The notes below the pieces were generated by a model. It saw only the letters and a list, made by a program, of their open reading frames with translations, did not search any database and was not told the DNA's origin. Shown here piece after piece: positions 32,701-45,500 of a stretch of DNA of 61,334 nucleotides. The translations under genes were made by a program, and so were the position numbers. Source of the DNA: Nemertoderma westbladi (Eukaryota; Xenacoelomorpha; Nemertodermatida; Nemertodermatidae); the NCBI GenBank assembly GCA_032718475.1, contig JAUCBJ010006171.1:1-61334 (forward strand). Reading direction: 5' to 3'. Numbering within the stretch: the stretch's first letter is position 1; the number at the start of each line of letters is the position of its first letter.

Positions 32701-33921
32701 CTGAAACATACATTTTACACTGTACTACTTACATTGTTCGCTTAATTTAACGCAATGTAATAAAGTAAAGGTATTAGATTATATATAACCTCATCCGATT
32801 TACTGAAACTGACCCGATGTCTGCCGGATATCAAATAGCAATATCCGGTTCATCCCTCCCTAATCACTATGGCAACGGATTTGATAAACAAATACTATAA
32901 ATGTCTAATATTTTATATCGCCTTTACTCACTACCAAATCTGAAAATGAGACCTTAATCGTCTTGAATTATAGTTATAGAAGAAATTATTAAATTAATAT
33001 TTGAAATAGTGAGAACTGCAAAAAACAAATATGTGCCGATCTAAGTTTAGGCGACAAAAGTAATATTATTTTCGTTTTGGGTTTGAAAACTAATGGAGTT
33101 GTTAATTAAAATAAAAACAAATACAACAATGGAGCCGTGACAGCTCTGTGGTATTAATTAGCCTTACAGAATCCTAGTTGCTGAGAGGGGAGGGCTGGCT
33201 ACTCTCCTACCAAACATCAGCACACCGATGAATAATAAATAACTCAGCGGAAACATGCCGGTCTAATTGCAATCGGATGCAAATGCACTCAACATTAATT
33301 ATAGTTGTCACTCACTTTATTTGTAGTTACCAATAATTTAGACATTAAGTGGACATTGATAGCGTTAACTAGAGAGTACAACGTGAAGTATAGGAACTGA
33401 TCAGAGATCAGCAGTTGTTGATGAATAGCTTGAGTATTGCAACTTGATGAGATTTGGGAATACACTAGTTTCGCAACGGGATTCGGGATCCACAATTTGC
33501 GGGATTCGGGATCGGGATTGCAACTGTCGGGATCCCGATTTTCGGGATCGCGATCGGGGTTTTTCATTTTATTGCGGCCAACTCATCCAAAACTTAAAAT
33601 GCTATCTACCCTGCCCTCTTTATAGGAGTTAAAAACTTCGAGAAATCTCATGTACTAAAAAATGCCTAGATATGTAAAAATATCCACTGACTTATTTTTT
33701 CAAATGATTCACAGACATAATTTATTTCATAAAGATTTAATATAATTTCTGGTTCTGCAACATTTTTAATATTTTATATATCTACTGCAGTCTGACTGAA
33801 TCGCTGCCACATAAAAATATTAATCATATTCAATAAAAAGCAACAAGTTTTTATATTATTTATATTAAAGATATATAGACATTCATATATATATTTAATA
33901 TATTTAATTAATGAATTTAAG
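32701..33921. other. KSR intron with GGGATC simple repeat
   Basis: No exon is visible. From about 33475 to 33560 the sequence is a degenerate repeat of GGGATTCGGGATC words, similar to 36290-36375 and 48655-48800. Confidence 0.45.
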
Positions 33922-33927
33922 ATATAT

Positions 33928-35849
33928 GGGTGAATAAGCTTAAAAGTGGCCAAAAAGGGGTACAAATTGACCGAAAAATTTCTGTCAGAAATTAGTGCCA
34001 TACCATACACCATTCGAAAGATAATTTCATGGCGAATCTTGTGATGGTAGAGGGAGAGCATGACGCGCTGCTCTTATGGCAAAAACTAATGTCATATCTG
34101 TAACGTTTTTGTCTACCACTGTAACGCATTACAGTGATGACATTTATGGGACAAACGTCTGTAACGGCCATCTGTAACGGTAATTATGTTATGGATTTTG
34201 CAGTATTTATAACTTATTGCTTCGACAATAAGGTAATTTATTGGACAAACATCTGTAACAAACAGCGATATCTGACCATAACCATCGCATCTACTAAATT
34301 ATATGTACTTAATACACATTATTTCCAATAAATAGAAAAAGTTTTTCATTAACATTTTTCTGTGTAACCGATAATCTTGTTTTACACGATTTTTTTTATC
34401 CCGTTTCGCCGCTTCTGTTATGATCTATTATGATCACAATCTGTTATGTTTATGAAATCCCAGGTTGAGTAGCACAACTACCACTTATTGAGTGTAATAG
34501 TGCCGTATAAAAAAATAGTAGTAGTATAGTATACAAGCTTGCCAGCGAGAGCTGGCAATAATGCACGGATCCATTGCTATAAGCATTGTTGTAAGAAATT
34601 ACGCGCCTGCAGGGTGTCTAATCATGAAAAACGAAACATTGGGCAAAGGACCGTCTGTACAATATATTGTTTGTTAAAAAACCGGCGTTTGTAGGAAATG
34701 TATCTTCTACAATTCTAAACGAAATAAAGCGAAATTTTGCAGAAAGCACATTTTATTAATACTTTTAAAATTTATAGGATGGAGATTGTATATATTTGCA
34801 ATTAATTCCTAGATTAAGATTACTTAGCACGGACCCAGAAGCTCTGGATTTATACAATTTCATATGTGAAGTGAATCTGCGCTTTACTCCCTAGAATCCA
34901 CAATCACCTCTTCCCGGATAGAGATAAACATGAATCCGTGTTTTACTCCCCTTACGGACTCCGTTACAGATAGGACTGTCATATAGATATGACTGAAAAC
35001 CTACAGTCTGTAACGCATCGATAACTGGTTATATAATGCGTTACAGATGAGACATCCCTTATCTGTAACGCACTGCACTGTAACGGTGACGCGTTACAGA
35101 TGGTTGACAAAAACGCTTACCACCGCCATGCATCATAGGTGTTTATTTATCACATTAACTTTTGGGGTTAATGCGGCATAAATTCAAATTGCCTTTCCAC
35201 ACGTACCATTATACTTGTATGAGATTAATATTATCAAAATCTATGGGCCACATTTGTAACGTTACAGATATGGACGTTTATGCTTTCTATATTGACTTTG
35301 TTAAACATAAATGCTTCCCAAATGAGATTACCTTGTCCTTTGTATGTGATATTTGGCCTATATATGTTAGAAACCCTGTAGATTCTAAATATATCAAAAC
35401 TGAAAACCTACAGTTACTACTTCAGATTCTAGACATAAATGTTACAGATGTGACACAAAAATTGAAAAATCCATGCCCATTTTATGTATCGATCTCAAAT
35501 GGTTCAACATGAATATTATGGCCTGAAATATATCAGAAAAGAAAGCAAAACATCTAAGCTTCCCAACAATATAGGTTTTCTATATATTTGCCACTTGGAG
35601 TGATACAATTTACAGTTGTTTGTGGTCGTGTCATGTAAGGGACAACTGATTTTCACGATATTTCAGTCTTTGATGGGGCATATCTTTTGACTGCCTTAAC
35701 AGATTTTCTTAATTTTTTGTGCGTAAGCTGCGCAAATAAATTAGCTACAAAATAATATATAACTTTATTAAATACGAATAAATTAAAGCATTGAAAATTA
35801 TATCGTAACTTCAGGACAAACCATTGGCCACTTTTAAGCTTATTGACCC
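33928..35849. mobile_element. 1.92-kb inverted-repeat transposon related to the 4.33-kb element
   Basis: The ends read GGGTGAATAAGCTTAAAAGT then GGCCAA, and the right end, reverse-complemented, differs at one base in 26. Flanks are ATATAT on each side (33922-33927, 35850-35855); because this is palindromic, 4 or 2 bp cannot be excluded. The motif AAAAGTGGCCAA is shared with the element at 26934-31264. The interior has about 14 copies of TCTGTAAC/GTTACAGA, several next to GGACAAAC, in clusters at 34100-34260 and 34965-35270. No intact transposase is present. Confidence 0.8.
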
Positions 35850-35855
35850 ATATAT

Positions 35856-37116
35856 CCTTCATCATACGGATGTGAGTTTTCCGAAAATATGTTTTTTCAA
35901 GGAAATTTCCGGAAAAGTAAATTTCACCCGTATTTACGACCACAAGAGCCAAGACACCGACCGACCAGCTCAACACCACTAAACAAGCAGGAATCACTTG
36001 TTTCTAGTGTTTACTCTACTTGTGTTTTCCTACAGATTCAGAATGTGTATAAACTGACAAAAGGTAAAATTGTGAGGGATTTAAAATTGAAAATAGGAGA
36101 TTTCCGGAAAAATGTCTAGAAAATTTCCGTACATTTCCAGACTCAATCATCTTTATCTACCATCCAATGAAAATCAAAATTTTTTTATTTGACAAAAATG
36201 TTTGTTTTTGTTATTGGCAAAAATTGTACATTTGTATACAATTTTACAAATCGTAAGCTGCAGGGCATATCAATTCAGATATAGGAAATCCCGACAAATC
36301 CCGATATTTTTCCATCGGGATCGGGATTTTCCATCGGGATTCGGATTTTCGGGATCGCGATCCCATTGCAACACTAGAATACACCGGATATCGACCAGAC
36401 CATTACCCTTATGTTGTATGAAAATACTAAAGAGTAAAAGAACGAGCACAAAGCCTAAAGGGACATCATCACGGATATTTATTTATCGAAGTGACAATCA
36501 AACTATCCTCTGAGAATTATATTTTATTATTATTTACCGTATATATATATTAATTTAAGTTATTTAAGCTAAATTTAGACATTCTGCTCTCGTGCAATAT
36601 AAGTAACTGTAATATCCTTTATTACGTATTTTATTACTATATTTCCTGCTAGTATCCGTTCCACTCTCCCACTCACACTGTTCCCTTTAATTATACTCCC
36701 ACTACACGTTTCCTTCTCCAAGCCCGACACAAACTATTGTTTTTATTTTATTATTGCATCTTGTAACTTTTCTAAGAACCGATTCGGAACTAAGAAATTT
36801 AAAGGATACAATACTCTCTTCCTACAATATGGAAGTGCCGAGATCGAATGGAGTTTTTAAGCGCCCATAATGTCTTAGCGCACTAAAGCTTCTTTACCGT
36901 TGTCTTACTGCTTTGGGATTATATTAAACACAGCGGTCAATCACGTAACAAGCTTCAACAACTCAGTAAAATATGCTGGTTCGGATAAAAGTTCTGCACA
37001 AAGAATACATAACAATTACAATTAATTAATTTAACATATTGGACACAGTTCAGGAGTTAAAATTAAAACTGCCTACAAGCATCCATATAGATAGACCCTA
37101 ACTAAAGGGTACTAAC
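35856..37116. other. KSR intron, no gene seen
   Basis: The only structure I see is the GGGATC-type degenerate repeat at about 36290-36375, next to CATTGCAACACTAG. It is otherwise AT-rich with no exon. Confidence 0.4.
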
Positions 37117-37295
37117 CGCCCATTCTAGGTCCGGGAGAACGCGGTGCTTGATGGTAGGAACTTCGGGAACTACCGCTGTCTGACTCCGTATCGTCCGGGT
37201 AGATGGAAGACCCGGATGGCAACGAGTTGAGTTGTTCCAACGAACAGGAGGTCGTACTTGAGATATGGAGGTTCGTTGCATCCCCAACCGTCTCT
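37117..37295 (-). CDS. KSR: KSR exon 5: Ser-rich linker
   Basis: The acceptor is TTATCTTACAG|A and the donor is GGGCG|GTTAGT. The first base completes an Arg codon begun in exon 4, and the frame then reads ETVGDATNLHISSTTSCSLE, QLNSLPSGSSIYPDDTESDS and GSSRSSYHQAPRSPGPRMG. The composition is that of the phosphorylated KSR linker before the C1 domain, although I find no strict motif. It ends in phase 1, matching exon 6. The other frame of this strand is also open but does not join its neighbours. Confidence 0.8.
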
Positions 37296-37589
37296 CTGTA
37301 AGATAATCAACCACGCATACCTCACAAATAAACCCCTTGAATCCAAACATACCGTAAGAAGGTATACACTACATGGGACATTTATTAACCAGTATCATTA
37401 GTAAATGTGTTTATTCCCATAATTTGTATGTCCCTAAAGATTCAAATATTGTAACAAGTAGTCGAATAACCAAATAAACGAATGGCATACTTTATTCATT
37501 CACACTGCTCGTTCAAAGACACCCCACCCCGCCCCTACATACGAGCGCGTGTTCTAGAATAACTCAGGCCATCTCACAGACAGACATGC

Positions 37590-39020
37590 ACTCACCTGTG
37601 TAACTGTACCGGGGGTGTACCGACGGACATTGGGTCACCTTTCCGTAGCTGGGTCTCGTACTCACCTGCGCAACCGTACCGGGGCTGTACCCACGGACAT
37701 TGGGTCACCTTTCCGTAGCTGGGTCTCGTACTCACTTGCGTAACCGTACCGGGGCTGTACCCACGGACATTGGGTCACCTTTCCGTAGCTGGGTCTCGTA
37801 CTCACTTGCGTAACCGTACCGGGGCTGTACCCACGGACATTGGGTCACCTTTCCGTAGCTGGGTCTCGTACTCACCTGCGTAACCGTACCGGGGCTGTAC
37901 CCACGGACATTGGGTCACCTTTCCGTAGCTGGGTCTCGTACTCACCTGCGCAACCGTACCGGGGCTGTACCCACGGACATTGGGTCACCTTTCCGTAGCT
38001 GGGTCTCGTACTCACCTGCGCAACCGTACCGGGGCTGTACCCACGGACATTGGGTCACCTTTCCGTAGCTGGGTCTCGTACTCACCTGCGTAACCGTACC
38101 AGGGCTGTACCCACGGACATTGGGTCACCTTTTCGTAGCTGGGTCTCGTACTCACCTGCGTAACCGTACCGGGGCTGTACCCACGGACATTGGGTCACCT
38201 TTCCGTAGCTGGGTCTCGTACTCACCTGCGTAACCGTACCGGGGCTGTACCCACGGACATTGGGTCACCTTTCCGTAGCTGGGTCTCGTACTCACCTGCA
38301 CAACCGTACCGGGGCTGTACCCACGGACATTGGGTCACCTTTCCGTAGCTGGGTCTCGTACTCACTTGCGTAACCGTACCGGGGCTGTACCCACGGACAT
38401 TGGGTCACCTTTCCGTAGCTGGGTCTCGTACTCACCTGCGCAACCGTACCGGGGCTGTACCCACGGACATTGGGTCACCTTTCCGTAGCTGGGTCTCGTA
38501 CTCACCTGCGTAACCGTACTGGGGCTGTACACTCACCTGCGTAACCGTACCGGGGCTGTACCCACGGACATTGGGTCACCTTTCCGTAGCTGGGTCTCGT
38601 ACTCACCTGCGCAACCGTACCGGGGCTGTACCCACGGACATTGGGTCACCTTTCCGTAGCTGGGTCTCGTACTCACCTGCGTAACCGTACCGGGGCTGTA
38701 CCCACGGACATTGGGTCACCTTTCCATAGCTGGGTCTCGTACTCACCTGCGTAATCGTACCGGGGCTGTACCCACGGACATTGGGTCACCTTTCCGTAGC
38801 TGGGTCTCGTACTCACCTGCGTAACCATACCGGGGCTGCACCCATGGACATTGGGTCACCTTTCCGTAGCTGGGTCTCGTACTCACCTGCGTAATCGTAC
38901 CGGGGCTGTACCCACGGACATTGGGTCACCTTTCCGTAGCTGGGTCTCGTACTCACCTGCGTAACCGTACCGGGGCTGTACCCACGGACATTGGGTCACC
39001 TTTCCGTAGCTGGGTCTCGT
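37590..39020 (-). repeat. 70-bp minisatellite made of KSR exon 4's 3' end plus its splice donor, 21 copies
   Basis: On the minus strand each unit reads ACGAGACCCAGCTACGGAAA ... GTACGGTTACGCAG|GTGAGT. The first unit is the real end of exon 4; the other 20 follow in what should be intron. Donor copies (plus-strand ACTCACCTG or ACTCACTTG) start at 37590, then every 70 bp to 38500, then 38531 after a partial unit, then every 70 bp from 38601 to 38951. The unit length (70) is not a multiple of three, and a TGA overlaps each donor in the exon frame, so the array cannot extend the protein. Confidence 0.95.
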
Positions 39021-39199
39021 GGGAGATACTTCGTTTAAGGGCCAAGGCGTCGTCAATAGGGACGAGAAGTTCCGGCGCGGAGTTCTTACTGACCCGGAGA
39101 AACCGAGGCGGTGGGGCGGCGGCGGTTGGTTGGGTTGGATGGGAGAGGGCAGTCTCCCGCAATGGCGATGGAGTACTGGGAGACTGCGGGTCGCTGGTG
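38957..39199 (-). CDS. KSR: KSR exon 4: Pro/Ser-rich linker with 14-3-3-type site
   Basis: The acceptor is TATCTGTGCAG|C and the donor CGCAG|GTGAGT. The frame reads TSDPQSPSTPSPLRETALSH, then a Pro-rich stretch (PTAAAPPPRFLR), then ALKRSISHETQLRKGDPM. RSISHETQL aligns with the RSKSHESQL segment of vertebrate KSR1, a 14-3-3-binding phosphosite. Length is 243 nt and both ends are phase 2, so it joins exon 5 exactly (VRLR-R-ETVGD). Its last 64 bases are the first unit of the 70-bp array, and 20 further copies of its donor follow downstream. Confidence 0.88.
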
Positions 39200-39573
39200 C
39201 TGCACAGATAGGGTTACTATAGATAGTCGGCGATGTTATGAAATGACTCGTAAATATAAATGGTAATATGAAATAGTTTAAAACATATAAAGCAAAAAAA
39301 GGAAAATTAAAATTAAAATTTGGATAAATTGAGATTCCGAATTAAGTAATTTTTCGTATTTTGCGTATATTATTGAATCAAGGTCGTAAATATATATGAA
39401 AATAAATAATATTGCCAAATGAAATAGTCACAATTAAGTAGATAAGACTCGTAGTTTGAAAGTTTATCTAGACCCACGGCAAAGCAGTAACTGCTTTGTC
39501 GTGGGTATAACTGTTATAGCTGTTATATATAATTATTATATATGTTATATATTATGTATAACTGTTATATTAG
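39200..39573. other. Short intronic stretch between arrays
   Basis: This AT-rich spacer separates KSR exon 4 from the 32-bp array. A small inverted repeat lies at 39470-39510 (GACCCACGGCAAAGCAG facing CTGCTTTGTCGTGGGT). Confidence 0.6.
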
Positions 39574-42500
39574 ATAGTCCTAGTCCGCACGTCCGCACAA
39601 ACATGGTAGTCCTAGTCCGAACGTCCACACAAACATGGTAGTCCTAGTCCGATCGTACACACAAACATGGTAGTCCTAGTCCGAACGTACACACAAACCT
39701 GGTAGTTCTAGTCCGATCGTACACACAAACCTGGTAGTCCTAGTCCGAACGTCCACACAAACATGGTAGTCCTAGTCCGAACGTCCGCACATACCTGGTA
39801 GTCCTAGTCCGAACGTCCACACAAACCTGGTAGTCCTAGTCCGAACGAACGCCACACAAACCTGGTAGTCCTAGTCCGAACGTACACACAAACCTGGTAG
39901 TCCTAGTCCGAACGTACACACAAACATGGTAGTCCTAGTCCGATCGTACACACAAACCTGGTAGTCCTAGTCCGAACGTACACACAAACATGGTAGTCCT
40001 AGTCCCAACGTACACACAAACCCGGTAGTCCTAGTCCGAACGTACACACAAACATGGTAGTCCTAGTCCGATCGTACACACAAACCTGGTAGTCCTAGTC
40101 CGAACGTACACACAAACATGGTAGACCTAGTCCGATCGTATACACAAACCTGGTAGTCCTAGTCCGAACGTCCACACAAACATGGTGGTCCTAGTCCGAA
40201 CGTCCACACAAACCTGGTAGTGCTAGTCGAACGTCCACACAAACATGGTAGTCCTAGTCCGAACGTACACACAAACATGGTAGTCCTAGTCCGAACGTAC
40301 ACACAAACCTGGTAGTCCTAGTCCGAACGTACACGCAAACCTGGTAGTCCTAGTCCGAACGTACACACAAACCTGGTAGTCCTAGTCCGATCGTACACAC
40401 AAACCTGGTAGTCATAGTCCGATCGTACACACAAACCTGGTAGTCCTAGTCCGAACGTACACAAAAACCTGGTAGTCCTAGTCCGAACGTACACACAAAC
40501 CTGGTAGTCATAGTCCGATCGTACACACAAACCTGGTAGTCCTAGTCCGAACGTACACACAAACCTGGTAGTCCTAGTCCGAACGTACACACAAACCTGG
40601 TAGTCCTAGTCCGAACGTACACACAAACCTGGTAGTCCTAGTCCGAACGTACACACAAACATGGTAGTCCTAGTCCGATCGTACACACAAACCTGGTAGT
40701 CCTAGTCCGATCGTACACACAAACCTGGTAGTCCTAGTCCGAACGTACACACAAACCTGGTAGTCCTAGTCCGAACGTACACACAAACCTGGTAGTCCTA
40801 GTCCGAACGTACACACATACCTGGTAGTCCTAGTCCGAACATCCGCACAAACCTGGTAGTCCTAGTCCGATCGTACACACAAACCTGGTAGTCCTAGTCC
40901 GATCGTACACACAAACCTGGTAGTTCTAGTCCGAACGTACACACAAACCTGGTAGTCCTAGTCCGAACGTACACACAAACCTGGTCCACCGTCTCCCCCC
41001 TAGTCCGAACGTACACACAAACCTGGTAGTCCTAGTCCGATCGTACACACAAACCTGGTAGTTCTAGTCCGAACGTACACACAAACCTGGTAGTCCTAGT
41101 CCGAACGTCCACACAAACCTGGTAGTCCTAGTCCGAACGTACACACAAACCTGGTAGTTCTAGTCCGAACGTACACACAAACCTGGTAGTCCTAGTCCGA
41201 ACGTCCACACAAACCTGGTAGTCCTAGTCCGAACGTACACACAAACCTGGTAGTCCTAGTCCGAACGTCCACACAAACCTGGTAGTCCTAGTCCGATCGT
41301 ACACACAAACCTGGTAGTTCTAGTCCGAACGTACACACAAACCTGGTAGTCCTAGTCCGATCGTACACACAAACCTGGTAGTTCTAGTCCGAACGTACAC
41401 ACAAACCTGGTAGTCCTAGTCCGATCGTACACACAAACCTGGTAGTCCTAGTCCGAACGTCCACACAAACCTGGTAGTCCTAGTCCGAACGTACACACAA
41501 ACCTGGTAGTCCTAGTCCGAACGTACACACAAACCTGGTAGTCCTAGTCCGATCGTACACACAAACCTGGTAGTCCTAGTCCGAACGTACACACAAACCT
41601 GGTAGTCCTAGTCCGATCGTACACACAAACCTGGTAGTTCTAGTCCGAACGTACACACAAACCTGGTAGTCCTAGTCCGATCGTACACACAAACCTGGTA
41701 GTTCTAGTCCGAACGTACACACAAACCTGGTAGTCCTAGTCCGATCGTACACACAAACCTGGTAGTTCTAGTCCGAACGTACACACAAACCTGGTAGTCC
41801 TAGTCCGAACGTACACACAAACCTGGTAGTCCTAGTCCGATCGTACACACAAACCTGGTAGTCCTAGTCCGAACGTACACACAAACCTGGTAGTTCTAGT
41901 CCGAACGTCCACACAAACCTGGTAGTCCTAGTCCGAACGTACACACAAACCTGGTAGTCCTAGTCCGATCGTACACACAAACCTGGTAGTCCTAGTCCGA
42001 ACGTACACACAAACCTGGTAGTCCTAGTCCGAACGTACACACAAACCTGGTAGTCCTAGTCCGAACGTACACACAAACCTGGTAGTCCTAGTCCGATCGT
42101 ACACACAAACCTGGTAGTCCTAGTCCGATCGTACACACAAACCTGGTAGTCCTAGTCCGATCGTACACACAAACCTGGTAGTCCTAGTCCGATCGTACAC
42201 ACAAACCTGGTAGTCCTAGTCCGATCGTACACACAAACCTGGTAGTCCTAGTCCGATCGTACACACAAACCTGGTAGTCCTAGTCCGATCGTACACACAA
42301 ACCTGGTAGTTCTAGTCCGAACGTACACACAAACCTGGTAGTCCTAGTCCGAACGTACACACAAACCTGGTAGTCCTAGTCCGAACGTACACACAAACCT
42401 GGTAGTCCTAGTCCGATCGTACACACAAACCTGGTAGTTCTAGTCCGAACGTACACACAAACCTGGTAGTCCTAGTCCGATCGTACACACAAACCTGGTA

Positions 42501-45500
42501 GTTCTAGTCCGAACGTACACACAAACCTGGTAGTCCTAGTCCGAACGTCCACACAAACCTGGTAGTCCTAGTCCGAACGTACACACAAACCTGGTAGTTC
42601 TAGTCCGAACGTACACACAAACCTGGTAGTCCTAGTCCGAACGTCCACACAAACCTGGTAGTCCTAGTCCGAACGTACACACAAACCTGGTAGACCTAGT
42701 CCGAACGTCCACACAAACCTGGTAGTCCTAGTCCGATCGTACACACAAACCTGGTAGTTCTAGTCCGAACGTACACACAAACCTGGTAGTCCTAGTCCGA
42801 TCGTACACACAAACCTGGTAGTTCTAGTCCGAACGTACACACAAACCTGGTAGTCCTAGTCCGATCGTACACACAAACCTGGTAGTCCTAGTCCGAACGT
42901 CCACACAAACCTGGTAGTCCTAGTCCGAACGTACACACAAACCTGGTAGTCCTAGTCCGAACGTACACACAAACCTGGTAGTCCTAGTCCGATCGTACAC
43001 ACAAACCTGGTAGTCCTAGTCCGAACGTACACACAAACCTGGTAGTCCTAGTCCGATCGTACACACAAACCTGGTAGTTCTAGTCCGAACGTACACACAA
43101 ACCTGGTAGTCCTAGTCCGATCGTACACACAAACCTGGTAGTTCTAGTACGAACGTACACACAAACCTGGTAGTCCTAGTCCGATCGTACACACAAACCT
43201 GGTAGTTCTAGTCCGAACGTACACACAAACCTGGTAGTCCTAGTCCGAACGTACACACAAACCTGGTAGTCCTAGTTCGATCGTACACACAAACCTGGTA
43301 GTCCTAGTCCGAACGTACACACAAACCTGGTAGTTCTAGTCCGAACGTCCACACAAACCTGGTAGTCCTAGTCCGAACGTACACACAAACCTGGTAGTCC
43401 TAGTCCGATCGTACACACAAACCTGGTAGTCCTAGTCCGAATGTCCACACAAACCTGGTAGTCCTAGTCCGATCGTACACACAAACCTGGTAGTTCTAGT
43501 CCGAACGTACACACAAACCTGGTAGTCCTAGTCCGATCGTACACACAAACCTGGTAGTTCTAGTACGAACGTACACACAAACCTGGTAGTCCTAGTCCGA
43601 TCGTACACACAAACCTGGTAGTTCTAGTCCGAACGTACACACAAACCTGGTAGACCTAGTCCGAACGTACACACAAACCTGGTAGTCCTAGTTCGATCGT
43701 ACACACAAACCTGGTAGTCCTAGTCCGAACGTACACACAAACCTGGTAGTTCTAGTCCGAACGTCCACACAAACCTGGTAGTCCTAGTCCGAACGTACAC
43801 ACAAACCTGGTAGTCCTAGTCCGAACGTCCACACAAACCTGGTAGTCCTAGTCCGAACATCCGCACATACCTGGTAGTTCTAGTCCGATCGTACAAACAA
43901 ACCTGGTAGTTCTAGTCCGAACGTACACACAAACCTGGTAGTCCTAGTCCGATCGTACACACAAACCTGGTAGTTCTAGTCCGAACGTACACACAAACCT
44001 GGTAGTCCTAGTCCGATCGTACACACAAACATGGTAGTCCCAGTCCGATCGTACACACAAACCTGGTAATTCTAGTCCGAACGTACACACAAACCTGGTA
44101 GTCCTAGTCCGAACGTCCACACAAACCTGGTAGTTCTAGTCCGAACGTACACACAAACATGGTAGTCCTAGTCCGAACGTCCACACAAACCTGGTAGTCC
44201 TAGTCCGAACGTACACACAAACCTGGTAGTCCTAGTCCGATCGTACACACAAACCTGGTAGTCATAGTCCGATCGTACACACAAACCTGGTAGTCCTAGT
44301 CCGAACGTACACACAAACCTGGTAGTCCTAGTAAGAACGTACACACAAACCTGGTAGTCCTAGTCCGAACGTACACACAAACATGGTAGTCCTAGTCCGA
44401 ACGTCCACACAAACCTGGTAGTCCTAGTCCGAACGTACACACAAACCTGGTAGTCCTAGTCCGATCGTACACACAAACCTGGTAGTCATAGTCCGATCGT
44501 ACACACAAACCTGGTAGTCCTAGTCCGAACGTACACACAAACCTGGTAGTCCTAGTAAGAACGTACACACAAACCTGGTAGTCCTAGTCCGAACGTACAC
44601 AGAAACATGGTAGTCCTAGTCCGAACGTACACACAAACCTGGTAGTCCTAGTCCGAACGTACACACAAACCTGGTAGTCCTAGTAAGAACGTACACACAA
44701 ACATGGTAGTCCTAGTCCGATCGTAGTAAATACAAACCTGGTAGTCCTAGTCCGAACGTACACGCAAACCTGGTAGTCCTAGTCCGAACGTACACAGAAA
44801 CATGGTAGTCCTAGTCCGAACGTACACACAAACCTGGTAGTCCTAGTCCGAACGTACACGCAAACCTGGTAGTCCTAGTCCGAACGTACACACAAACCTG
44901 GTAGTCCTAGTCCGAACGTACACACAAACCTGGTAGTCATAGTCCGATTGTACACACAAACCTGGTAGTCCTAGTCCGAACGTACACACAAACCTGGTAG
45001 TCCTAGTCCGAACGTACACGCAAACCTGGTAGTCCTAGTCCGAACGTACACAGAAACATGGTAGTCCTAGTCCGAACGTCCACACAAACCTGGTAGTTCT
45101 AGTCCGAACGAACACACAAACATGGTAGTCCTAGTCCGAACGTCCACACAAACCTGGTAGTCCTAGTCCGAACGTACACACAAACCTGGTAGTCCTAGTC
45201 CGATCGTACACACAAACCTGGTAGTCATAGTCCGATCGTACACACAAACCTGGTAGTCCTAGTCCGAACGTACACACAAACCTGGTAGTCCTAGTAAGAA
45301 CGTACACACAAACATGGTAGTCCTAGTCCGATCGTAGTAAATACAAACCTGGTAGTCCTAGTCCGAACGTACACGCAAACCTGGTAGTCCTAGTCCGAAC
45401 GTACACAGAAACATGGTAGTCCTAGTCCGAACGTACACACAAACCTGGTAGTCCTAGTCCGAACGTACACGCAAACCTGGTAGTCCTAGTCCGAACGTAC

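Noticed and set aside
35162-35512. 116-codon open frame inside the 1.92-kb element
   Set aside because: It begins with TTG, contains copies of the repeated GTTACAGAT motif and looks compositionally random.
38520-38970. A CRISPR-like array at 37.6-39.0 or 39.6-48.4 kb
   Set aside because: The units are directly tandem with no unique spacers, the genome is eukaryotic and no cas gene is present.
40318-40590. Minus-strand open frame in the 32-bp array (RTRTTRFVCTFGLGLPGL)
   Set aside because: It is a product of repeat periodicity and is interrupted wherever unit length changes. No independent evidence of coding exists.
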